This document shows, one piece after another, positions 1 to 6,318 of a stretch of 14,425 nt of DNA. This DNA comes from Bacteroidota bacterium. GTDB taxonomy: Bacteria; Bacteroidota; Bacteroidia; Bacteroidales; VadinHA17. The translations under genes and the position numbers were made by a program. The notes below the pieces were generated by a model. That model was not told the DNA's origin, searched no databases, and worked only from the letters and a program-made list of their open reading frames with translations. The DNA is taken from assembly GCA_030613125.1 (NCBI GenBank), contig JAUWMO010000052.1, positions 1 to 14,425 of the forward strand. The letters run 5' to 3'. Positions within the stretch are counted from its first letter, which is position 1. Each line of letters opens with the position of its first letter.

Positions 1-433
1 GGTTAATACGTGAATAGTCGAAAGTTGAAGAGTGCCCGCCCGTACCGAACGTCCGCCCGACTGAAGCCCTGCCCGAATGAATTCGTTCAGGCGGGCATTC
101 GGACGGGGTACGTTCGGGCGGGGAAAAGTCTAAGAGCGAAAATATTTCCCTTTTTTCATCATGTTTTAATCTTTTAAACAAATTGTATCCCAGATAAATA
201 GCTGACGGTATTTTACTCCTTCTAAATTGGGTATAAATTAAATAACTATACAAACCTGCGTAAATACATACAACCTATATAAGGAATTCTAACATGTATC
301 TGAGGATTATATCATATACATTTCCACGTTTATTCAAAGTTTGCTAATATTGTATAATTAACTTATTATCAGAAAATACTTCCAAAAAAACGGATAGGAT
401 AAGGTTGAAATATTAAATAAAGGATATGAAAAT
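1..433. other. Non-coding upstream region of the acs cluster
   Basis: No convincing gene is visible here. The first 130 bases contain a GC-rich inverted-repeat cluster, listed separately. The rest is very AT-rich and presumably holds the promoter of the + strand gene cluster. A TGTATAAT-like -10 box lies at 351-358, and a TAAGGTTG box at 400-407 is one mismatch from the Bacteroidota -7 consensus TAnnTTTG. Neither has a well-placed partner element, so I do not call a promoter. I see no cobalamin riboswitch, although the cluster depends on corrinoid. Confidence 0.6.
34..123. repeat. GC-rich imperfect inverted-repeat cluster
   Basis: A GC-rich island in AT-rich surroundings. CCCGCCCG at 35-42 pairs perfectly with CGGGCGGG at 115-122. 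Further in, GTCCG (51-55) matches CGGAC (100-104), and GCCCG (71-75) matches CGGGC (92-96). The arms contain shuffled copies of the same short words (GTACC, GAACG, CCCGAAT), so the element could fold into a long, interrupted hairpin. It resembles an interspersed REP/MITE-like repeat rather than a gene or terminator. Copies elsewhere in the genome cannot be seen from this window. Confidence 0.6.
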
Positions 434-1324
434 ATGAGTAAAAGTAAAATTTCAGATGCCGTTAAAAGTGGGCGCACTTTGGTATCTGATGGTGCATGGG
501 GCACATTCCTTCAGAAAAAAGGTCTGCAGCCCGGAGAATGTCCGGAACTATGGTGTATTGATCGTTCCGATGATGTTTTGGACATTGCGAAAAGTTATAT
601 CGATGCCGGCGCTGATATGATTGAAACGAACAGTTTTGGTGGCACTATTTTCAAATTAGAGCACTATGGACTTGCCGACCGCGTAAGCGAAATAAACGAA
701 GCTGCGGCTAAGATCTCACGTAAAGCGGCAGGAGATAATAATTGGGTTATTGCTTCAATCGGACCCACCGGCAAGATGCTTGTCATGGGAGATGTTACTG
801 AAAGTGAACTTTACGAAGGTTTTAAAGAACAGGCCATGGCTCTTGAAGCGGGCGGTGCAGATGCTGTTTGTATAGAAACGATGAGTGCAATTGACGAGGC
901 TATCCTTGCGATTAAGGCCGCCAAAGAAAATACGGATCTGGAAATAATTTGCACTTTTACTTTTGAGCGGACAGTTACGAATGAATACAGAACCATGATG
1001 GGAGCTTCGCCAATCGAGGCTATTCAGGCAGCCTTGAAAGCAGGTGCGGATATTATTGGTACAAACTGTGGCAATGGCTTTGAACGAATGATTGATATCG
1101 TGAAAGAAATACGTACTGCAGTCCATGATGTCCCTGTCCTTGTCCATGCAAATGCGGGTTTGCCGAAAAATGTTGGTGGTATTGATATTTTCCCTGACAC
1201 CCCGGAACAAATGGCAGACCTTGTTCCTGATTTGGTTAATGCCGGAACCAACATAATTGGCGGCTGTTGTGGTACCTCACCGGATCATATTAAAGCAATA
1301 AAACGAGCTATTGAGAATTTATAA
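434..1324 (+). CDS. Homocysteine S-methyltransferase domain protein (MetH N-terminal-like)
   Basis: A 296-residue zinc-dependent methyltransferase of the homocysteine-binding TIM-barrel family, corresponding to the first domain of cobalamin-dependent methionine synthase MetH. The three zinc-binding cysteines are in place: C212 in GTNCGNG and C278/C279 in GGCCGTSPDH. Early barrel motifs DGAWGTFLQ (19-27) and ETNSFGG (64-70) are also present. It has only this domain, with no folate, cobalamin or reactivation domain, so it needs a separate methyl donor. The start has an AGGAT Shine-Dalgarno-like site at 421-425, eight bases upstream. The next gene, a second zinc methyltransferase, follows after 22 bases, suggesting co-transcription. 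The family also contains proteins using S-methylmethionine or other donors. In this setting methylated corrinoid, possibly methyl-CFeSP, is a plausible donor, but this is inference. Family assignment is firm and substrate is not. Confidence 0.88.
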   Translation: MSKSKISDAVKSGRTLVSDGAWGTFLQKKGLQPGECPELWCIDRSDDVLDIAKSYIDAGADMIETNSFGGTIFKLEHYGLADRVSEINEAAAKISRKAAGDNNWVIASIGPTGKMLVMGDVTESELYEGFKEQAMALEAGGADAVCIETMSAIDEAILAIKAAKENTDLEIICTFTFERTVTNEYRTMMGASPIEAIQAALKAGADIIGTNCGNGFERMIDIVKEIRTAVHDVPVLVHANAGLPKNVGGIDIFPDTPEQMADLVPDLVNAGTNIIGGCCGTSPDHIKAIKRAIENL

Positions 1325-1346
1325 TTCATAAAAAAATATCAAAAAA

Positions 1347-2417
1347 ATGTTATTCAACCCTAAATTTTTATCCACAGCAATCGGTAGCGCACCATTTGAA
1401 GACCAGGAATATGCGGTAGATGTATTTATATCAACTCTGGATATTCCTTGTTGGCCCCAACTTTCTTATTTTGGATTAAACGAACAAATGGAAGTTCAGT
1501 ACTCCGAAGGAATACCACGTATCATCATTGATAGAGAAAAAGGCCGCATGTACTTTGATACTTCAGGAGATTACTCGGAAGAATTTGCAGAATTCTATGA
1601 AACCTATATGACCGCTATGGATCCTGATGATGGAAGTGGTGATTGTAGTGCACTGGCAATCAGTCCTGACTTTTCCAAAGGAATTTATTCTTTCGAAAAG
1701 AGACTTGAGGAAAAAGGTGTAAAGTCAGCGTTTGTTAAAGTTCAAACAACAGGACCTTGCAGTTTTGCACTTACAATAGTTGACGAGAACAAACGCGCAA
1801 TTTATTATAACGAAGAATTTCGCGATGTGATTGTGAAAGCCCTTGCAATGAAATGCAGATGGCAAATTCAGAAATTTCAGCCTTATGCTGAAAAAGTTAT
1901 TTGTTTTATTGATGAGCCAATATTATCCGGTTTTGGCAGTTCAACTTATATTTCTGTGAAAAGGGAGGATGTCGTTGAGCATCTTAAAGAAGTTATTGAT
2001 GCCATTCATGCCGATAACGGTTTAGCCGGTATTCATTGCTGCGGAAATACTGAATGGAGCATCCTGATTGATGCAGGTGTTGACATAGTAAATTTTGATG
2101 CTTTTGAATATGGTGAAACGATTGCAATATATCCCGGTCATGTGAAAAAACATCTTGAACAAGGCGGAATTCTCGCCTGGGGAATAGTCCCAACTTCAAC
2201 TGCCATTAAAGAGCAAACAGTTAATAGCCTGGAAACTCATTTTGAAAAAGTAATGGACAATCTGGCAGCCCGGGGTATTGATAAGCAGCTTATTACTGAA
2301 CAGGCAATTATTACTCCCTCATGTGGAACAGGTTCAATGGCCCCGGAAGATGCAGATAAAGTATTTGAAATGATTGAATTGTTCACAAAAAGAATGAAAG
2401 AGAAGTATAATTATTAA
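1347..2417 (+). CDS. MetE/UroD-fold zinc methyltransferase, possible core methionine synthase
   Basis: A 356-residue protein of the MetE C-terminal / uroporphyrinogen decarboxylase-like superfamily. Visible marks are IGSAPF near the N-terminus (12-17), QTTGPCSF (133-140), the IDEP strand (188-191), the HCCGNTEW segment (H230, C231, C232) and SCGTGS (C326). A His-Cys...Cys set is the zinc-thiolate site that activates homocysteine or another thiol in MetE and in MtaA-type methyltransferases. At 356 residues it is far shorter than two-domain MetE (about 750) and equals the catalytic half alone, as in the short core-MetE proteins reported to take methyl groups from cobalamin or CFeSP. It lacks a folate-binding N-terminal half. 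No Shine-Dalgarno site precedes the ATG. Its place ahead of CFeSP genes supports a corrinoid-linked methyl transfer role. An MtaA-like transferase for another thiol is the main alternative. Confidence 0.72.
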   Translation: MLFNPKFLSTAIGSAPFEDQEYAVDVFISTLDIPCWPQLSYFGLNEQMEVQYSEGIPRIIIDREKGRMYFDTSGDYSEEFAEFYETYMTAMDPDDGSGDCSALAISPDFSKGIYSFEKRLEEKGVKSAFVKVQTTGPCSFALTIVDENKRAIYYNEEFRDVIVKALAMKCRWQIQKFQPYAEKVICFIDEPILSGFGSSTYISVKREDVVEHLKEVIDAIHADNGLAGIHCCGNTEWSILIDAGVDIVNFDAFEYGETIAIYPGHVKKHLEQGGILAWGIVPTSTAIKEQTVNSLETHFEKVMDNLAARGIDKQLITEQAIITPSCGTGSMAPEDADKVFEMIELFTKRMKEKYNY

Positions 2418-2476
2418 AAGAGAAACACAATTCCGGTTTGGTATTTCGGGATAGAAATTTTTAATATTAAATCATA

Positions 2477-3256
2477 ATGAAGATTGCAATTTCGGGAAAG
2501 GGAGGTGTTGGAAAGACCACGTTGGCTGCTGCATTGGCCATACTATTGGCACGTCAGGGTAAAAAAGTATTGGCAATAGATGCAGATGCTGATGCAAATC
2601 TTGCCGCCGCACTGGGGCTACAGGAAGCGGAAAAGCATAAAATTATTCCGGTTTCCAAGCAAGTCGCATTAATTGAAGAACGTACCGGTGCAAAAGTTAA
2701 ACAATACGGACAAATATTTAAACTCAATCCTGAGGTTTCGGACATAGCTGATAATTATGCCACTAAAATTGGAAATATTGCCCTTCTTGTTCTTGGCGCA
2801 GTGGAGCAGGGCGGGAGCGGATGTGCCTGCCCTGAAAATGTTCTGATTCGTGCCTTGGTTACCGATCTTATTCTTTATAAAAATGATATACTTATCATGG
2901 ATATGGAAGCAGGAGTAGAGCATCTTGGCCGTGCTACAGCACAAGGTGTTGATACAATGATAATCGTGGTTGAACCAGGTCAATATTCAATCGACAGCGC
3001 TTTTCGGGTAATCCGGATGGCAAAGGAAATCGGTTTGAAAAACATCCGGCTTGTAGCAAATAAAGTGAAGGGAAAAGATGATGAAAATTTTATCCGTAAA
3101 ACTTTCTCTGATCATAACTTGCTGGGAATCATTCCATATTCTGAAGAAATAAGGCTTTCTGACAGAACAGGGAATTCAATACTTGATCACATTAGTAATG
3201 AATTGGTGAGTAACTTTGAAAATATTCTTGATAAAATTACGAAGCGGGATAAATAA
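2477..3256 (+). CDS. cooC: CooC-type nickel-insertion ATPase (first paralogue)
   Basis: A 259-residue P-loop ATPase of the MinD/CooC (SIMIBI) class that loads nickel into CO dehydrogenase or acetyl-CoA synthase. It has the deviant Walker A GKGGVGKTT (7-15), switch I AIDADADANLA (33-43), the metal-binding CxC pair C116-A-C118 in GSGCACPENV, and Walker B-like MDMEAGVEHLGR (141-152). Dimerisation through CxC is how CooC binds Ni in Carboxydothermus. Length matches the family. The ATG has no Shine-Dalgarno site (preceding sequence TATTAAATCATA), as is common in Bacteroidota. A second CooC follows 201 bases downstream, so one may serve the C-cluster of CO dehydrogenase and the other the A-cluster of acetyl-CoA synthase (an AcsF role). 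I cannot say which is which from sequence alone. Confidence 0.93.
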   Translation: MKIAISGKGGVGKTTLAAALAILLARQGKKVLAIDADADANLAAALGLQEAEKHKIIPVSKQVALIEERTGAKVKQYGQIFKLNPEVSDIADNYATKIGNIALLVLGAVEQGGSGCACPENVLIRALVTDLILYKNDILIMDMEAGVEHLGRATAQGVDTMIIVVEPGQYSIDSAFRVIRMAKEIGLKNIRLVANKVKGKDDENFIRKTFSDHNLLGIIPYSEEIRLSDRTGNSILDHISNELVSNFENILDKITKRDK

Positions 3257-3281
3257 CTATTTAGAGTCTGTCGATAAAGTC

Positions 3282-3404
3282 AGTGTTTAGTTCAGAAAGT
3301 TTGCTATCAAGGCTTGCGCAGCCCGAAAAATGTGAGTTTACTACTGTAAATGACCATTTTGAGGGCAAGCATAACGCAGATAGCGGACTTTATGGACAAA
3401 CACT
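3282..3404. repeat. Large imperfect palindrome between the two cooC genes
   Basis: The 201-base spacer at 3257-3457 holds a symmetric element. Pairs centred on about 3343.5 are TTTAC/GTAAA (3337-3341/3346-3350, loop TACT), AAAATG/CATTTT (3327-3332/3355-3360), GCCC/GGGC (3321-3324/3363-3366), GCTATC/GATAGC (3303-3308/3379-3384) and AGTGTTT/AAACACT (3282-3288/3398-3404). GCTTGC/GCAAGC (3312-3317/3365-3370) is slightly offset. ATAAAGTC just outside (3274-3281) can alternatively pair with GACTTTAT (3386-3393). It has no ORF. It most resembles a MITE-like interspersed repeat of Bacteroidota type, though an RNA hairpin affecting expression of downstream genes is possible. Confidence 0.65.
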
Positions 3405-3457
3405 ATTTAGTCAGAATCAGTGATGGATGCAGCGGACATTAAAGTATTTATTATGTT

Positions 3458-4231
3458 ATGAGTTATTTAATTGCAATCTCAGGAAAAGGAGGGGTAGGAA
3501 AAACAACTGTTGCCGGTTTATTGGTTAATCGTTTAATGAAACGAGGTTGCAAACCTGTTTTAGCAATAGATGCTGATCCAAATACATGCCTTGACAAAGT
3601 ATTAGGTGTAAAAATTGAGAAAACAATTGGAGGTATACGGGAAGATGCACGTGAAATTGCCGGGAAAGGAATGGCGAGTGGGATAGCCAAACGGGAACTA
3701 TTGGAGATGAAGATTGAAGAAAGCCTGGTTGAGGCAAATGATTTTGATTTAATTGCAATGGGACGTCCTGAGGGCCCAGGTTGTTATTGTTATGCAAATA
3801 ATGTATTAAGAACAACGATTTCAGAGATTTCCAATCATTATCCTTATGTGGTGCTTGATAATGAAGCCGGATTGGAAAATTTATCCCGGAGAATCATTCA
3901 GGAAGTTGATTTGCTCATTATGGTAACTGATCCTTCCAGATCCGGACTTGAAACCGTTAACCGGTTATATCATTTATCCAGGGAAATGGAAATTAAGTTT
4001 AATCGGCTGGTAATAATCGTAAACAAGCTTCGCAACGATAAATTACCCGATTCGGTTTCATCCCTTAAAATGTCGACCGGAGCCGACTTGGTGGTTGGAC
4101 TTTCTGAGAATACAGAGATTGCCGAATTTCAGGAAGATGGTAAGAGCCTGAAATTACTGTCAAATGATAATCCGGTTTCCAAACGCTTAGACGAACTTCT
4201 TACAGAATTGCATATAAAAAAACAAGAATAA
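3458..4231 (+). CDS. cooC: CooC-type nickel-insertion ATPase (second paralogue, AcsF/CooC)
   Basis: A 257-residue CooC-family ATPase. It shows Walker A GKGGVGKTT (9-17), AIDADPNTCLD (36-46), the CxC nickel site C109-Y-C111 within GRPEGPGCYCYANN, and VVLDNEAGLENLSRR (131-145) as the Walker B region. It is clearly diverged from the upstream copy: Cys-Tyr-Cys instead of Cys-Ala-Cys, DNEAG instead of DMEAG, and a shorter stretch between P-loop and CxC. These differences argue for two functionally separate maturation factors rather than a recent duplication. The start ATG has no Shine-Dalgarno sequence. It lies 137 bases ahead of the CO dehydrogenase gene, its likely client. Assignment to the family is firm, and the division of labour between the paralogues is unknown. 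Confidence 0.92.
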   Translation: MSYLIAISGKGGVGKTTVAGLLVNRLMKRGCKPVLAIDADPNTCLDKVLGVKIEKTIGGIREDAREIAGKGMASGIAKRELLEMKIEESLVEANDFDLIAMGRPEGPGCYCYANNVLRTTISEISNHYPYVVLDNEAGLENLSRRIIQEVDLLIMVTDPSRSGLETVNRLYHLSREMEIKFNRLVIIVNKLRNDKLPDSVSSLKMSTGADLVVGLSENTEIAEFQEDGKSLKLLSNDNPVSKRLDELLTELHIKKQE

Positions 4232-4325
4232 GAACATAGTTTCACAAATTGATTAAAAAAGGGAATTAAGAACATAACTTTGTAAACTAATTGAAAAACA
4301 GTAGATCTGAAAGTTCAAAGGTCAA

Positions 4326-4343
4326 ACCCGATAGCTATCGGGT
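4326..4343. repeat. Perfect 18-bp palindrome upstream of cooS
   Basis: ACCCGATAG at 4326-4334 is followed directly by its exact reverse complement CTATCGGGT at 4335-4343, with no loop. It sits 25 bases before the chosen CO dehydrogenase start. This kind of short GC-rich palindrome is typical of interspersed intergenic repeats in Bacteroidota, but it could also be an operator. Its presence argues that the region before 4369 is intergenic and not the N-terminus of the enzyme. Confidence 0.7.
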
Positions 4344-4368
4344 CAAAATCCAAAATAAATCAATCATA

Positions 4369-6318
4369 ATGCTAAAAGAAGAAAAAAGACTGGAAGATCG
4401 GACATGGGATCCTGCTTCACAGGAGATTTTAAGTAAGGCAGAAACAGATTTAATTAATACTTGTTTCTCCCGTGCTGATACACAGAGAAATCAATGTAAG
4501 TTTGGAACTTCCGGCGTGTGTTGTCGTATTTGTCACATGGGGCCGTGCCGTATTACAGCAAAATCACCGCTTGGCGTATGCGGTGCAAATGCCGATACTA
4601 TAGTGGCACGTAATTATTTACGCGAAGTTGTCGGAGGTGTGGCCGCACATTCTGATCATGCCCGTCATATTGTATTTCTGCTTAAGAAAGTTGCAGAAGG
4701 GAATGGTGGCGGTTACCAGATTAAAGATGAAAGGGCCTTGCGTAAAGCTGCCCGTGATTACAATATTGAAGAAACCGGCCAACCCAAGGCAAAAGTGGCA
4801 TTAGAATTAGCAAATCTTTTTTTAGGTGAATTCACCTCTCAGGAGGAAAGACTCAAAACATTGAATTTAGCGCCGGTTATTCAGCAAAATATTTGGAAAC
4901 AAAATAACGTGGCGCCATTAGGGATTGACCGTATGGTTGTGGAAGCAATGCATCGTACACACATTGGGGTGGACCATGATTACAGGAATTTGCTTTTGGG
5001 CGCTTTTCGTACGGCACTTTCTGATGGTTGGGGTGGGTCCCGTATAGCTACCATCGTCTCCGATATCATGTTCGGAACGCCTTCACCTGTCCGTAGTACA
5101 GCTAATCTTGGTGTTTTAGGAAAGAATACTCCAAATATTCTTGTACACGGTCATGAACCGGAGCTCTCAGAAATGCTGGCAGTAGCAATAAATGATCCGG
5201 AAATTAAGGAATATGTTAAATCTGCAGGTGCTGAAAGTGTTACCCTGGCCGGAATTTGTTGTACGGCAAATGAAATATTAATGAGACACGGAATCCCTGT
5301 GGCCGGGAGTTTCCTGCAACAGGAACTTGCTATTATTACTGGTGCGGTTGAAATGATGATTGTTGATGTTCAATGTTGTATGCCCAGTCTTCCGGATGTT
5401 GCTAATTCGTACCATACCGAAATTGTTTCTACTCTTGACATAGCAAAGACAATTGGTGCAACTCATATCCCTTTTGATACAAGAAATGCACTTAAATCGG
5501 CAAAAGAACTTATAAAACGGGCTATTAACAATTATAGAAATCGTGATCCGAAGAAAGTAGCTATTCCTTCTGCTAAAAATCCCCTGATCGGTGGTTTTAG
5601 TGTGGATGCTATCAAATATATGTTAGGTGGAAGTTTCCGTGCTTCATTCCGACCGCTAAATGATGCAATTATTGCTGACCGGATAAAAGGTGTAGTAGGA
5701 ATTGTTGGATGTACTAATCCCAATACCAAAGTGGATGAATACACTATCATACTTACAAGAGAATTGATAAAACGCAATGTGCTTGTTCTAAAGACTGGCT
5801 GTACAGCTCTTGCTTCTGCCAAAGAAGGTATGATGACACCGGAAACTGCTTTGGAAAAAGCCGGCAAAGGACTCAGAGAAGTCTGTGAAGCTGTGGGTAT
5901 GCCTCCAATTTTGCATATGGGAAGCTGTGTAGATAATACACGAATTTTAGAAGCAGCAACGGAAGTTGTATTTGAAGGTGGGCTTGGTGACGAAATTTCA
6001 AAAATTCCTGCAGTAGGTGTTGCTCCCGAATGGATGAGTGAAAAAGCGGTAGCGATTGGAAGTTATTTTGTTGCTTCAGGGATTGATGTTATTTTGGGTA
6101 ATCCCTTTAATATTTCGGGTTCAGAGAATGTCACGCGATTTTTGAATAAAGAAACCAGAAAAATCTTTGGTGCCTCATTTCATGATGTAGCCGATCCTTA
6201 TAGTGCTGTTGAAAAAATTATGGAGCTACTGAACGCTTCCAGGAAAAAACTGGGCATTACTAAAAAACCGGAAAGAAAACTATTTGATATGGATGACAGG
6301 AGGAAAATCCATGTCTAA
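4369..6318 (+). CDS. acsA: Ni-Fe carbon monoxide dehydrogenase catalytic subunit (CooS/AcsA)
   Basis: The enzyme catalyses CO2 + 2e- + 2H+ to CO + H2O, reversibly, and supplies CO to acetyl-CoA synthase. It is 649 residues from the ATG at 4369. The bridging D-cluster cysteines are C43 and C51, and the B-cluster cysteines C52, C55, C60 and C71, in CKFGTSGVCCRICHMGPC and the following GVCG. C-cluster ligands are present: HGH (H260/H262), GICC (C297/C298), QCC (C336/C337), VGCTNPN (C448), TGCTALAS (C478) and GSC (C520), plus WMSEKAVAIG with the catalytic lysine. The reading frame opens upstream at a TTG (4291), but that extension is unlike the family and crosses a palindrome, so ATG 4369 is preferred; it has no Shine-Dalgarno site. 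The gene ends inside the start of the acetyl-CoA synthase gene with an 8-base overlap, implying translational coupling. Nothing needed for catalysis appears missing. Confidence 0.96.
   Translation: MLKEEKRLEDRTWDPASQEILSKAETDLINTCFSRADTQRNQCKFGTSGVCCRICHMGPCRITAKSPLGVCGANADTIVARNYLREVVGGVAAHSDHARHIVFLLKKVAEGNGGGYQIKDERALRKAARDYNIEETGQPKAKVALELANLFLGEFTSQEERLKTLNLAPVIQQNIWKQNNVAPLGIDRMVVEAMHRTHIGVDHDYRNLLLGAFRTALSDGWGGSRIATIVSDIMFGTPSPVRSTANLGVLGKNTPNILVHGHEPELSEMLAVAINDPEIKEYVKSAGAESVTLAGICCTANEILMRHGIPVAGSFLQQELAIITGAVEMMIVDVQCCMPSLPDVANSYHTEIVSTLDIAKTIGATHIPFDTRNALKSAKELIKRAINNYRNRDPKKVAIPSAKNPLIGGFSVDAIKYMLGGSFRASFRPLNDAIIADRIKGVVGIVGCTNPNTKVDEYTIILTRELIKRNVLVLKTGCTALASAKEGMMTPETALEKAGKGLREVCEAVGMPPILHMGSCVDNTRILEAATEVVFEGGLGDEISKIPAVGVAPEWMSEKAVAIGSYFVASGIDVILGNPFNISGSENVTRFLNKETRKIFGASFHDVADPYSAVEKIMELLNASRKKLGITKKPERKLFDMDDRRKIHV
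6298..6303 (+). promoter_or_regulatory. Strong Shine-Dalgarno site for the acsB-acsD fusion gene
   Basis: AGGAGG lies seven bases before ATG 6311 and inside the last codons of the CO dehydrogenase gene, where it is read as two AGG arginine codons. It decides the start at 6311 rather than the upstream in-frame ATG at 6284. It is the clearest ribosome-binding site in the window; most other starts here lack one. Confidence 0.8.

Noticed and set aside
1..433. Cobalamin riboswitch ahead of the cluster
   Set aside because: No B12-box-like sequence or matching stem arrangement could be seen.
755..1210. 151-codon open frame on the - strand
   Set aside because: It is fully antisense to the homocysteine methyltransferase gene and has no recognisable motif.
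3257..3457. CRISPR array or tRNA in the cooC spacer
   Set aside because: There is a single palindrome without repeated spacers, and no cloverleaf or T-loop sequence.
4291..4368. N-terminal extension of CO dehydrogenase from a TTG start
   Set aside because: The 26 extra residues are unlike the family and their coding would run through a perfect 18-bp palindrome; ATG 4369 gives a normal-length enzyme.
6284..6310. Earlier ATG for the acsB-acsD gene
   Set aside because: It lacks a ribosome-binding site, whereas ATG 6311 has AGGAGG seven bases upstream and gives A-cluster positions within two residues of my recalled Moorella numbering.
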